A stretch of DNA of 64,000 bases from Terriglobales bacterium (GTDB lineage: Bacteria > Acidobacteriota > Terriglobia > Bryobacterales > Bryobacteraceae): NCBI GenBank assembly GCA_027485675.1, contig JAIXQP010000019.1:62001-126000 (forward strand), read 5' to 3'. The position numbers and the translations under genes were made by a program. The notes beneath the pieces were generated by a model. The model was not told where the DNA came from, searched no databases, and worked only from the letters and a program-made list of their open reading frames with translations. This document shows, one piece after another, positions 18,689-27,148 of this stretch (position 1 is the stretch's first letter; every line of letters begins with the position of its first letter).

Positions 18689-20212
18689 ATGGATGCGGTG
18701 ATGACCGGGAGCAACAAATCGCCGAACAGAAAGGGACTGGTGGGGCTTCTGGTGGGGCTCGCGTTTTTGCTGGTGGCGGCGTACGGCGGCGTGGCGATGT
18801 GGGGCGCGAGCGAGTTTACGCAGCCGGAAGGGATTATCGCGACGCAGGTACGGGCGTTGGCGCGGGAGGGTACGCTCTACTACAGCCTGCAGCAGTATCC
18901 CTACACGGTCTGCGCGTACATGCCGGTCTTCTATGGACTGGCGGCGGGGTTGGTAAAGCTGGGGCTGCCTCCTCTGCTGGGCGGCCGGGCGGTCAGTTTC
19001 CTCGCGCTGGTGGCGGTACTAGGGTTGGTATGGCGGCTGGTGGCGTTGTATACAGGGAGGCGGCTGGCGGCATGGCTGGGATTGGGGTTGGCCGGGGTGA
19101 CGCAACTGTTGGTAGGTTGGGGGACGACGGGGCAGGTGGACATGTTGGGGCTGGCGTTCAGTCTGGCGGCGTTCCATCAATACGCCCGGTTTGAGGTGGA
19201 GGGGCGGGAGAGCCTGGACTGGGCGGCGGGGCTTGCTGTGGCGGGCTTGTTTACGAAGCAGACTTTTCTGGCGGCGCCGGCGGCGATCTTCGTCCTGCTG
19301 CTGCTGGCGGCCCCGCGGCGGGCGGCGCGATTCGCTTTCCTGGTGGGAGGCGTGGGCGGGTTGACGGTGCTGGGGGTGAACTGGCTGCTGGACGGGCGAT
19401 TCTTGACCAATACCGTGTTTGCCAATATGAATCCGTTTGCCTGGTACAAGCTGCGGCAGCCGCTGGAGTATCTGGGGGTGGTGCTGGCGCCGTTGGTGCT
19501 GGTGGTGCTGGCGGGGGCGCGGGCGAGTTTCGGGGGGGCGATGCGGGCGCCGTTCGTGTACTTAGGGTTAGCGTTTACGGTGTTCCTGCTGACGGCTCCG
19601 AAGGTGGGGGCGGATTCGAACTATCTGATTGAGACGGCGGCGCTGCTGGTGATTGGCGCCTGCTGTGCGCTGCAGGCTCTGCGGTACTTCGAGTTGACGG
19701 CGGCAGGGAGCAAGAGTTGGGTGACGCTGCTGGCGCTGCCGGTGGCGTTGTATGCGGTGCAGAATCTGCGGGTGGCGGCGCCGGCACTGGTGCAGCGGGT
19801 GGCGCGGGAGCAGGAGTTTGCGCGGCAGGTGGAAGGGTTACGGCCTTACCTAGGCGGGACGGGCCGGATCCTGTCGGCCGACTCGAATGCTTTGGTGCAG
19901 GCGGGGCGGCTGTTTGAGGTGGAACCTCTGATTTACCGGCTGTTGGTGGAGGCGGGCCGGATTGACGGCGCGGCGGTGCAGCGGGATCTGGAGGCGGGGC
20001 GGTTTGAGTCGATTCTGCTCTACGAGGATCTAGCGGCGGCGACGGATCCGGACCCGGAGTTTCCCCGGTTGACGGCGGCACAGATGGAGACGATCCGGCG
20101 GCGGTACGAGTTGGTGAAGCATGTGCCGGGTCCGTACTTGGGCGGCGTGTACGTGTATCAGCGGGCGGGCGGGAGTGCGCGGCGATCGTTGCCGATGCGG
20201 TTGATCGACTGA
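18689..20212 (+). CDS. Membrane glycosyltransferase-like protein (GT39/ArnT-like fold)
   Basis: About 507 residues from ATG 18689; TTG 18671 and ATG 18701 are in-frame alternatives. After the first helix (GLLVGLAFLLVAAYGGVAMW) there is an acidic first loop (GASEFTQPEGIIATQVRALAREGTLYYS) as in GT-C/PMT-type transferases. Nine or ten hydrophobic helices follow (GLGLAGVTQLLVGWG, AAIFVLLLLAAPRRAARFAFL, YLGLAFTVFLLTAPK) and then a ~140-residue soluble C-terminal domain. Family members use polyprenyl-phosphate sugars on the periplasmic side; substrate here is unknown. It is 25 nt after the propeller gene and probably in the same transcript. Downstream (20213-20280) no gene is seen; a small GC hairpin at 20219-20233 lacks a T-run. 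Confidence 0.65.
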   Translation: MDAVMTGSNKSPNRKGLVGLLVGLAFLLVAAYGGVAMWGASEFTQPEGIIATQVRALAREGTLYYSLQQYPYTVCAYMPVFYGLAAGLVKLGLPPLLGGRAVSFLALVAVLGLVWRLVALYTGRRLAAWLGLGLAGVTQLLVGWGTTGQVDMLGLAFSLAAFHQYARFEVEGRESLDWAAGLAVAGLFTKQTFLAAPAAIFVLLLLAAPRRAARFAFLVGGVGGLTVLGVNWLLDGRFLTNTVFANMNPFAWYKLRQPLEYLGVVLAPLVLVVLAGARASFGGAMRAPFVYLGLAFTVFLLTAPKVGADSNYLIETAALLVIGACCALQALRYFELTAAGSKSWVTLLALPVALYAVQNLRVAAPALVQRVAREQEFARQVEGLRPYLGGTGRILSADSNALVQAGRLFEVEPLIYRLLVEAGRIDGAAVQRDLEAGRFESILLYEDLAAATDPDPEFPRLTAAQMETIRRRYELVKHVPGPYLGGVYVYQRAGGSARRSLPMRLID

Positions 20213-20280
20213 GGGAAACCGGCTTGCTGCCGGGCTATTGATGATGGGACACCGGGTCTGCTCCGCGAGGTGGTGAGCGC

Positions 20281-21033
20281 CTAGGATCGGCCGGGCCGGA
20301 GGGGCTCGATGGTTTGCGTGAGGATGTTGGTGGGGTAGCGCTCAATCCCGTCAAAGCCGAGGCGGCTAGGGTCTTGCCCGGTGGGGACGTAGGCGGTGCG
20401 GAAAAGCCAGTCCCAGAGGCTGAGGCTGATGGCGAAGTTCTGATTGACGGGGCCCGCATCTGGGTGGCCGTGGTGCCAGAGGTGCATGTGTGGCCCGTTG
20501 ATTACGTATTGCAGCGGGCCCAGGCGGACTTTGAGGTTGGAGTGGGCGAAGTGGCCGATGGCGGTGTTGAAGACGCCGTAGGCGAACATGGCTTCCACGC
20601 CAAAGCCACAGAGGGCGGCAAGGGGATAGAGGAGGACACGGTAGACGATGATCTCGAAGCCGTGAAAGCGCCAGTTGCCGATCCAGTCCATCTCGATGAT
20701 GCTGTGGTGGACTTTGTGGATCCGCCAGAGGAAGGGGACGCGGTGGAGGAGGTTGTGGATACTCCACTGCGCGAAGTCGAAGACGAGAAGCATGACGAGG
20801 AACTGCAGGGGGATGGAGAGGCCGGCCATGAGGTTGGCCGGGGGGATGGTGGGGAGGGGGAGGCGGAGCGTGAGAGCGCCGATGAGGACGCCGAGATACT
20901 CGCTGTTGAAGACGAGATAGGCGAGGTCCGTAAAGAAGCCCCGGCGGAGGATGGGCTGGGAGCGGCGGGGCCAGAGGCGCTCGAGGACGAGGAAAAGCAG
21001 GGAGAGGCCGAAGAGCCAGAGGGGGTAGCTCAT
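20281..21033 (-). CDS. Sterol desaturase/fatty acid hydroxylase family membrane enzyme
   Basis: 250 residues from the ATG that overlaps the upstream stop. Four or five transmembrane helices carry the di-iron histidine clusters: HNLLH (about 93-97), HKVHH (106-110), H at 124 and 161/164 in the next segments, and HMHLWHHGH (182-190). These eight or more His are the signature of the fatty-acid-hydroxylase superfamily, which performs O2-dependent hydroxylation or desaturation of lipids or sterols in the membrane. Start fixed by the ATGA overlap (21030-21033) with the ArsR-rhodanese gene, implying translational coupling and shared control. Substrate unknown; bacterial members often act on hopanoids, carotenoids or fatty acids. 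Confidence 0.9.
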   Translation of the reverse strand: MSYPLWLFGLSLLFLVLERLWPRRSQPILRRGFFTDLAYLVFNSEYLGVLIGALTLRLPLPTIPPANLMAGLSIPLQFLVMLLVFDFAQWSIHNLLHRVPFLWRIHKVHHSIIEMDWIGNWRFHGFEIIVYRVLLYPLAALCGFGVEAMFAYGVFNTAIGHFAHSNLKVRLGPLQYVINGPHMHLWHHGHPDAGPVNQNFAISLSLWDWLFRTAYVPTGQDPSRLGFDGIERYPTNILTQTIEPLRPGRS

Positions 21034-21689
21034 GCGGCCACCTTGGCGACTTTCCAGCCGCGGGCTTTCCATTCGGGGAAGCCGGCGGCGGAGCGGAGGG
21101 CGCGGCGGCCGAATTTCGTCAGGAGAGCGACGGCTTCGTCCGAGAGGAAGCAGTAGGGGCCGCGGCAGTAAGCGATGATGTCGACTCCGGCGGGGAGGTG
21201 GCGGAGTTGGGCGCGGAGTTCGGCGAGGGGAATGTTGCGGGCGCCGGGGATGTGGCCGGCGGCGAACTCTTCCGGAGGGCGGACGTCGAGGAGAACGGCC
21301 GAGCCTGCGCGGAGGCGGCGGCGGAGTTCGGGGAGGGAGACGGCCTCGGCGGTGGCGCCGGAGCGGTTGGCGCGGACGATGCGGTCGACTTCGGCGAGGT
21401 GGTGTTCGCCGCAGTGGCGGAGGGAGCGGAAGAGTTCGCAGACGGCGGGTCCGGCGAGGGAGTAGAAGACTTGGAGGCCTTGCTTGCGGGTTTGGACGAG
21501 ACCGGCGGCGCGGAGGGTCTGGAGGTGCTGGGAGGTGTTGGCGACGGAGAGGCCGCAGAGGCGGGCGAGGTCCTGGACGGAGCGTTCGGTTTGGGCGAGG
21601 AAGTCGAGGATTTCGAGGCGGGAGGAATTGGCGAGGGCTTGGCCGATGCGGGCGAATTCGGCGAAGAGGGCTTGCTTGGGATTGGGCAT
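21030..21689 (-). CDS. ArsR-family repressor fused to a rhodanese domain
   Basis: 219 residues. The N-terminal winged helix (about 10-85) has the HTH core RSVQDLARLCGLSVANTSQHL and wing GLQVFYSLA. The C-terminal rhodanese domain (about 117-215) has VLLDVRPPEEFAAGHIPGARNIP and the active loop AYCRGPYC with Cys175 in the catalytic position and Cys180 next to it. Two further Cys (84, 93) lie between. ArsR-rhodanese fusions are known as sulfur- or thiol-responsive regulators; here the rhodanese is likely the sensor or a persulfide donor (inference). The ATG at 21689 is preceded by a palindrome that may be its own operator, and the gene is coupled to the hydroxylase by an ATGA overlap. Confidence 0.9.
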   Translation of the reverse strand: MPNPKQALFAEFARIGQALANSSRLEILDFLAQTERSVQDLARLCGLSVANTSQHLQTLRAAGLVQTRKQGLQVFYSLAGPAVCELFRSLRHCGEHHLAEVDRIVRANRSGATAEAVSLPELRRRLRAGSAVLLDVRPPEEFAAGHIPGARNIPLAELRAQLRHLPAGVDIIAYCRGPYCFLSDEAVALLTKFGRRALRSAAGFPEWKARGWKVAKVAA

Positions 21690-21692
21690 AAC

Positions 21693-21708
21693 TCTATTAC
21701 TCAATAGA
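21693..21708. promoter_or_regulatory. Candidate ArsR-type operator palindrome
   Basis: TCTATT-actc-AATAGA is a perfect 6-bp inverted repeat with a 4-nt centre in an AT-rich island, 3 nt upstream of the ArsR-rhodanese start and about 47 nt upstream of the divergent hydrolase start at 21756. AT-rich dyads next to the gene are normal for ArsR-family autoregulation. The role is inferred from position. Confidence 0.45.
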
Positions 21709-21755
21709 TTACTTGAATGATGAGCGGCCGGCAAGTTTGACAGACTGTGGGGCGT

Positions 21756-23756
21756 ATGTGGAAACTTTGGCTGGGCTCGATGGTGGCGGTGGGTTTGCTG
21801 TGGGGGCAGGGGGACCCGTTGCTCGCCTGGATGGACCGGATGGCTCAGGCGCAGTTGACGGCGCGGGAGGCGGCGGTGGCGGCCGTGTCGGACCGCGCGG
21901 GGGCCGAGCGGCGGCGGGCGATGACGCGAGAGAAGTTTTTGGCGAGTATCGGCGGACTGCCGGAGTACGCGGGCCCCTTGCAGGCGCGGACGACGCGAAC
22001 GTTGGCCGCGGATGGGTACTCGATTGAGATGGTGTTGTTTGAGAGTCTGCCGGGCGTTTGGGTGACCGGGAACGTCTACCGGCCGAACGGAGACGGGCGG
22101 CGCGCGGGGGTGCTGATGCCGATTGGCCATACGCAGGAGGGCAAGCCGGAGGGACAACTGCTGGCGGCGAATCTGGCTTTGCAGGGGTACGTTGTGCTGG
22201 CCTACGATCCGATCGGGCAGGGGGAGCGGGAGCAGACGTATCTGCCGCAGATTGGGCGGGGGCTTTCCGGGGGCGGGGGGAATGAGCATCTCGAACTCGG
22301 CGCGCGGAGCTTGCTGATTGGGCAGAGCGTGGCGCGGTACTTCATTCAGGATGCGCGGCGGGGATTGGATTACCTGGCGGGCAGGGCGGATGTGGACGCG
22401 GAGCGTTTGGGGGTGGTCGGGTGTTCGGGGGGCGGGTGCATCACGACGTACATTGCGGCGCTCGATCCCCGCGTGAAAGCGGCGGCGCCGGCGTGCTACA
22501 TCCAGACGTTCCGGAAGCTGTTTCCGGGGCCGACGCCGGATTCCGAGATGGCGCCGCCGCAGTTTCTGGCGAACGGCTTGGACGTGGCGGACCTTGTCGA
22601 GATGGCGGCGCCGCTGCCCTGGCTGCTGCTGGCGACGACCGAGGACTATTTCACGCCGGAGGGGGCCCGGCCTGTCTATGAAGAGGCGCGGCGGTGGTAC
22701 GGCTTCTATGGGTCGGCGGAGCGGGTGGAGTTCCATGTGGGGACCGGGCCGCATGGGACGCCGCGGGATTCGCGGGAGGCGATCTTTGCGTTTCTTGCCC
22801 GGTGGCTGCGGGGCACGGCGGGGCCGGATCGGCCAGTGAAGCTGTATACGAACCGGGAGCTGCGGGTGACGCGGACGGGGAACGTGGAGGAGATCGCGGG
22901 GAGCCGGAAGGTGTGGGAGGTGATTGCGGACGAGTATCGGGCGCGGCGGGCGCCGAAGCCGGCGGCGGAGCTGCAGGCGGAGTTGCGGCGGAGGGGATTA
23001 GGGAAGCGGGGAGCGGCGCCGGAGGTGCGCGTGGTGGAGGAGACGCGGGGCGCGGGATACCGGGTGCAGGAGATCCGGTTCGAGAGTGAGCCGGGGATTG
23101 AGTTGGCAGCGAAGTTGTATCTGCCGGACGGGACGGGGCGGCGACCGGGCGTGGTGGTGGTAGAAGAGAAGCGGCTGCGGGTGCCCCTGTATGTGCAACC
23201 GAGCCAGTCGACGTCTGCAGTGGCGGAGGGTTTGGTGAAGGCGGGGGCCGTGGTGCTGGAGTTGGAGCCGCGGGATTCGCCGGGGGCTTACGAGGGACGG
23301 CCATTTTTGGGCAGCTGGGTGACAAATGAGCGGGCGGACCTGATTGGACGGAACCTGCCGGTGATGCGGGCGCAGGACATTGGGCGGGGGGTGGATTTGC
23401 TCGCGGCGAGGGCGGAGGTGGACCCGGCGCGGATCCGCGGGTATGCCCGCGGAGTGAAGGGGTTTTGGATGCTGCTGGCGGGGGCGCTGGATGAGCGGTT
23501 GGGACGGATGTGGCTGGACCGGATGCCGGTGAGTTGGGAAGCGGCGCTGACGGCACCGATCGCGGGGTTTCTGTTTGACGGGATGATTCCGGGGTTTGGC
23601 CGGCACTGGGAGTTGCGGGACTTCGTGCCGGAGGAGCGAGTGCTGCGGACGGATCCGGCGAACTGGATGAACCAGGTGGTGGAGGCGGGGCCGGGGGCGC
23701 GGTACCGGTATGTGGGGCAGCCGGATGAGGAGTTCGTGAAGGAGTTGCTGCGGTGA
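21756..23756 (+). CDS. Secreted tandem alpha/beta hydrolase, second domain without nucleophile
   Basis: 666 residues from ATG 21756 (GTG 21747 adds three). Signal peptide MWKLWLGSMVAVGLLWGQ. The first hydrolase domain (about 60-360) has the oxyanion-side strand RAGVLMPIGHTQEGK, the DPIGQGER turn seen in acetylxylan-esterase-like enzymes, the nucleophile elbow VGCSGGGC and a late histidine in GTGPHGTP. The second, from about 420, repeats the layout (LAAKLYLPDGTGRRPGVVVV, LELEPRDSPGAYEG). Its elbow, however, reads GYARGVKG, with Ala where the Ser belongs. Likely a periplasmic or surface esterase with a non-catalytic second lobe. Its promoter shares the interval with the ArsR gene. Confidence 0.8.
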   Translation: MWKLWLGSMVAVGLLWGQGDPLLAWMDRMAQAQLTAREAAVAAVSDRAGAERRRAMTREKFLASIGGLPEYAGPLQARTTRTLAADGYSIEMVLFESLPGVWVTGNVYRPNGDGRRAGVLMPIGHTQEGKPEGQLLAANLALQGYVVLAYDPIGQGEREQTYLPQIGRGLSGGGGNEHLELGARSLLIGQSVARYFIQDARRGLDYLAGRADVDAERLGVVGCSGGGCITTYIAALDPRVKAAAPACYIQTFRKLFPGPTPDSEMAPPQFLANGLDVADLVEMAAPLPWLLLATTEDYFTPEGARPVYEEARRWYGFYGSAERVEFHVGTGPHGTPRDSREAIFAFLARWLRGTAGPDRPVKLYTNRELRVTRTGNVEEIAGSRKVWEVIADEYRARRAPKPAAELQAELRRRGLGKRGAAPEVRVVEETRGAGYRVQEIRFESEPGIELAAKLYLPDGTGRRPGVVVVEEKRLRVPLYVQPSQSTSAVAEGLVKAGAVVLELEPRDSPGAYEGRPFLGSWVTNERADLIGRNLPVMRAQDIGRGVDLLAARAEVDPARIRGYARGVKGFWMLLAGALDERLGRMWLDRMPVSWEAALTAPIAGFLFDGMIPGFGRHWELRDFVPEERVLRTDPANWMNQVVEAGPGARYRYVGQPDEEFVKELLR

Positions 23757-23761
23757 GCCAG

Positions 23762-24283
23762 CTAGGAGCAGGTGTGGGCGGGGAGTAGCGGGCCGATGGG
23801 GCGGAAGGTGCCGGCAAGTTCGAGGAGAAATTCGCGGCCGCCCTCGTTTGCAGAGTACGTGGAGAAATTCGTGCAGCCGGCGTCCGGGAAGGAGAGGTGG
23901 TGCACGAAGAGCGCGGTCTTGGCGACGCGGGCGGTGCTCATCCAGATCCGGGATCGCTGGCGAAAGCCTTGCGCGAAGAATAGGGTGCCCGGGTATGGTG
24001 TGGCGGCCGTACCGGCCATGTACCCGGCGGAGAGGTGGACGACCAGCCGTCCATCGGGTGAGGTGAATGTGCCGGAGTAGGTGTCGGTCGTGGTGCGGCC
24101 TGCGAACCGGAAGTTCGGTGGGAACTGGACGGAGCCGGTGCCCCATTGGAAGGTGCCGAGGCCGGGGCTCCATTGGTCCGGGGGCATTGGGACGAGAGCG
24201 GGTGGGGGCAGCGGTTCGGGCAGGCGCAGCGAGAAGAGGGCGTAGGCGGCATACAGCGTGGCGCAGAGGCGAAGCGTTCGCAT
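23762..24283 (-). CDS. Hypothetical protein, probably exported
   Basis: 173 residues, not recognised. The N-terminus (MRTLRLCATLYAAYALFSL) is a short basic stretch followed by a hydrophobic segment, compatible with a signal peptide or anchor, then a Pro-rich linker. The body is rich in beta-type sequence (FRFAGRTTTDTYSGTF, LVVHLSAGYMAGTA, TLFFAQGF) with a Cys near residue 137 and a final HTCS. Convergent with the hydrolase (5 nt between stops) and divergent from the enolase-superfamily gene. The plus-strand frames over it lack family features. Confidence 0.5.
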   Translation of the reverse strand: MRTLRLCATLYAAYALFSLRLPEPLPPPALVPMPPDQWSPGLGTFQWGTGSVQFPPNFRFAGRTTTDTYSGTFTSPDGRLVVHLSAGYMAGTAATPYPGTLFFAQGFRQRSRIWMSTARVAKTALFVHHLSFPDAGCTNFSTYSANEGGREFLLELAGTFRPIGPLLPAHTCS

Positions 24284-24336
24284 GGGCGATTGGACACGGG
24301 CGACCGCCGGATAGTTCCCGGTGGGCGGCGCCGATT

Positions 24337-25740
24337 ATGATGGGAGTTCGTACCGTGAAACAGACCATCATTTCTCTCGACGTTCTTGATATCCGCTACC
24401 CGACCGTGCGGCTGGGCATGGCAGGCAGCGACCCGCGGCACCTGGCGCCGAACTATTCGTGCGCAGTGCCGGTGATCCGGACCGATGGGGGATTGGAGGG
24501 CCGGTCGCTGGTGTTCACGATCGGTGACGGGACGCAGATTCAGAAGGCCGCGATTGAGGCGCTGCGGCGGTTCGTGGTGGGGCGAACGCTCGAAGAGTTT
24601 ATCGCCGAGCCGGGGCTGTTCGCGCAGGCGTTGGCAGAGCATCATCAACTGCGCTGGCTGGCGCTGGGGACCTATCGCATGGCGGTGGGTGGGGTGATCA
24701 ACGCGCTGTGGGACCTGTGGGCGAAGAGCGAAGGTGTACCCATGTGGCGGCTGTTGACAAGCCTGCCGCCCGAAAAGATTGTGCAGTGCGTGGACTTCCA
24801 CCATCTGCGGGATGTGCTGACCGAGGACGAGTTGCTCGAGATGCTGCAGTCGCGCGTGGGGGCGCGGGCGGAGAATCTGGCGCGGTTGGAGCGGGAGGGG
24901 ATCCGGGTTTACAGCACGGCGGGATGGTCGGGTCGGCCGCTCGAAGAGGTGCGGGCGCTGTGCAGCGGGCTGTATCAGCAGGGGACGCGGGCGTTCAAGG
25001 CGAAGGTGGGCCGGGGTCAGCAGTACGACCGGGCGCGGGCGCTCGACGAGGACCGGCGGATGCTGGACACGATGCGGTCGGCGACGGGGGAGGACGCGTT
25101 GCTATTGACGGACGCGAATCAGAACCTGGGGGACTGGAAGAACGCGGCGAGCTACATGACGGAGTTGGCGGAGTACAAGCTGCTGTTCATTGAAGAGGCG
25201 ATCGGGTACAACGACGTGCTGGGGTACATCCGGCTGCGGGAGGCGCTGGCGCCGTTGGGGATGGGCGTAGCGGGCGGGGAGCAGGCGCCGGACGCGATTA
25301 CGTTTAAGCAGTTGCTGGCGGGGGGCGGGTTGACGCACTGCCAGATTGACGGGGCGCGCGTGGGCGGGGTGAACGAGTTGTTTGCGATTGTGGCGATGGC
25401 GGCGAAGTTTGGGGTGCCGGTGTGTCCGCACAGCGGGGGGATCGGGTTGGGGCAGTTGGTGGGGCCGATGTCGATTTTTGACCAGGCTTGGTTTGGGAGT
25501 GAGGGGCGGTGGTTGGAGTATTTGGAGTTTTTGCAGGCGGGGGTGTTCCGGCATCCGTTGGTGGTGCGGGATGGGCATTGGGTGCTGCCGTCGGCGCCGG
25601 GATGGGGGTTGGAGATGGAGGAGGCGTTTGTCGAGAAGTACCGGTATCCGGAGGGGGTGGATACGGCGGATACAGAGGAGGCGGACCGGGTGGCGGCGGA
25701 GCAGCCGGGGGCGCCGCCGTATGCGCGGTTTTGGCGGTGA
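24337..25740 (+). CDS. L-fuconate dehydratase-like enolase-superfamily enzyme
   Basis: 467 residues from the first of two tandem ATGs (24337, 24340). The N-terminal capping domain begins DVLDIRYPTVRLGMAGSDPRH and VIRTDGGLEG, then LRRFVVGRTLEE, VINALWDLWAKSEGVPMWRLL and CVDFHHL. These strings closely follow the FucD/ENOSF1 (L-fuconate dehydratase) family. The barrel keeps the catalytic set: KxK in FKAKVG, metal ligands D in LLTDANQ, E in FIEEAI and E in GGEQAP, and the His of CPHSGG. The family dehydrates L-fuconate and related acid sugars to 2-keto-3-deoxy acids. No other fucose-pathway gene is adjacent, so substrate is inferred. Confidence 0.85.
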   Translation: MMGVRTVKQTIISLDVLDIRYPTVRLGMAGSDPRHLAPNYSCAVPVIRTDGGLEGRSLVFTIGDGTQIQKAAIEALRRFVVGRTLEEFIAEPGLFAQALAEHHQLRWLALGTYRMAVGGVINALWDLWAKSEGVPMWRLLTSLPPEKIVQCVDFHHLRDVLTEDELLEMLQSRVGARAENLARLEREGIRVYSTAGWSGRPLEEVRALCSGLYQQGTRAFKAKVGRGQQYDRARALDEDRRMLDTMRSATGEDALLLTDANQNLGDWKNAASYMTELAEYKLLFIEEAIGYNDVLGYIRLREALAPLGMGVAGGEQAPDAITFKQLLAGGGLTHCQIDGARVGGVNELFAIVAMAAKFGVPVCPHSGGIGLGQLVGPMSIFDQAWFGSEGRWLEYLEFLQAGVFRHPLVVRDGHWVLPSAPGWGLEMEEAFVEKYRYPEGVDTADTEEADRVAAEQPGAPPYARFWR

Positions 25741-25775
25741 TCTGTGGTTGCCGCCGGGCTTCCGAATCGAACTCG

Positions 25776-26081
25776 CTACTCGCCGTGGATTACGCGGACG
25801 AACAGGAACATACCTAAAGCGGCACCAATAAGAAACACTCTCTCGTATAGGCGAACCCAGGGCGGCACGGATTCTATCAAGCCTTCTTGCTGGGCGAACT
25901 TTGCCACGGTATGAAATAGAATCGCCCAGGAGGCCCGATTGCTCCACTCTCTGTCTCGCTCGTACCGAGGGTCCTCGCGAATTCGATCCTGGAGCGAGAA
26001 GGTATAGCGGTTGAGCCTGATGGCGACAAACAGGAGCACGGCAACGTCGCAGACGAGCAGGGCTATAGTCAGTTCCGGCAT
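25776..26081 (-). CDS. Hypothetical small membrane protein
   Basis: 101 residues from the ATG at 26081 (MPELTIALL); the frame is open to 26204 but the extra 41 residues look non-coding. Two hydrophobic segments at the two ends (LTIALLVCDVAVLLFVAIRL and VFLIGAALGMFLFVRVI) flank a polar middle with charged helices (LQDRIREDPRYERDREW). Not recognised. Codon use and base composition are less G-rich than in the neighbours, as for the next few genes. Between 26082 and 26336 no gene was found. Confidence 0.5.
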   Translation of the reverse strand: MPELTIALLVCDVAVLLFVAIRLNRYTFSLQDRIREDPRYERDREWSNRASWAILFHTVAKFAQQEGLIESVPPWVRLYERVFLIGAALGMFLFVRVIHGE

Positions 26082-26336
26082 CTTTAGCTGAGATGGTAAC
26101 CTGCCATGGGGATGGGCAGTCCGGTCGGAGCGCAACCCGGGGCGGATCCGCACTTCCTTTAGCCCGAGTTGTAGCGCCTCCCGCAAGCGGCCAGAACCAG
26201 TCATTCGATTCTAGGACGCACCACGTGTTTTCGCCGCGGCTCATGGTTGTGGTCCACGAGCATCAAACGCGGCAGCGCCAGGACGCGCTTAACGCCGGTC
26301 TCACGATGCCCAGGTTCATCCGCCCGTGGTCGGCCA

Positions 26337-26852
26337 CTACGGATACCTCCTCTGAAAGGTGGCTGACATCCGTCCGCCATCAAAGCTTGGGTCGAGCGCG
26401 CTATCTACTATCGTGCGAGGGTTGCGGTCGGGCAGTCCAACCGGGACTCCATAGTGCTGCAACAAACTCGCGGCCTGCAACACCTCCATCTCCTCGCCCG
26501 GGCGCAGTGTGCCGGTCATGAAGTCGTAAGTCATGTACACGTTGGGACAATAGGAGAGCGCGAGAAGGACGCCCGCCTTCGTCCCATCTTCGTTCCACAC
26601 GATACTCGCCATCCGGATCACACAATCCCCTCCTCTCCAGAGGACCTGCTCCAGTCCAAACCTCGTTGTTGTGATCTTGATCGCGCAGTCGATGAGCTGA
26701 CACCACTCCTGAATGGCGATCGTGTGCTTCCGGCTGGGCGCATCGGATTGCACCCGCGTTCGATAGCAACTACCAAACAGTCCCAGGAGAAGGAAGAGCA
26801 CCGTGCTGGTAAGGATGCGGGAGCGAGACTGGCTCGGCGCGATGTTCTCCAT
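26337..26852 (-). CDS. Hypothetical lipoprotein
   Basis: 171 residues, not recognised. The N-terminus has a basic and polar stretch, then ILTSTVLFLLLGLFGSCYR; LFGSC is a plausible lipobox with Cys29 as the lipidated residue. The mature part contains QEWCQLIDCAIKI, LWRGGDCVIRM, VWNEDGTKAGVLL and YMTYDFMTG, with several Cys. Composition is more balanced than in flanking genes. Divergent from the DUF2277 gene with 69 nt between starts. Confidence 0.5.
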   Translation of the reverse strand: MENIAPSQSRSRILTSTVLFLLLGLFGSCYRTRVQSDAPSRKHTIAIQEWCQLIDCAIKITTTRFGLEQVLWRGGDCVIRMASIVWNEDGTKAGVLLALSYCPNVYMTYDFMTGTLRPGEEMEVLQAASLLQHYGVPVGLPDRNPRTIVDSALDPSFDGGRMSATFQRRYP

Positions 26853-26921
26853 CGAGTATCCGCAGCCAGTATAGCGAAGCGACCCAGCACGCTTGCGTCC
26901 CGGTTCTGCTAGTTTGAGTCC

Positions 26922-27140
26922 ATGTGCCGGAGCATCAAGACCCTCTTCCCGCTGGACCCGCCGCCGACCGAAGAGGAGATCCGCGCGGCCGCCGTGCAGT
27001 TTGTCCGGAAGATCAGCGGGTACAACAAACCGTCACGGGCCAATGAGCCAGCGTTTTTGCAGGCGGTGGAGGATATTACCTTCACTTCGACACGATTGAT
27101 TGGCGCTTTGACGACCAAGGCTCAGCCGAAGGTCCGTTAG
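26922..27140 (+). CDS. DUF2277 family protein
   Basis: 72 residues. The opening MCRSIKTLFPLDPPPTEEEI and the following AAVQFVRKISGYNKPSRANE are near-canonical for DUF2277, a short cytoplasmic family beginning 'MCRNIKtLfNfePPaTeeEi..Aa.QyVRKisGf.kPs.aN..aF'. Function unknown; members are common in actinobacteria, acidobacteria and proteobacteria. Length is close to typical. Convergent with the CpaE-like gene with 8 nt between stops. Confidence 0.88.
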   Translation: MCRSIKTLFPLDPPPTEEEIRAAAVQFVRKISGYNKPSRANEPAFLQAVEDITFTSTRLIGALTTKAQPKVR

Positions 27141-27148
27141 CCCGTCAA

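Noticed and set aside
20219-20233. CCGGC-ttgct-GCCGG hairpin between convergent genes as a terminator
   Set aside because: Only five base pairs and no T-run on either strand; too weak to list as a feature.
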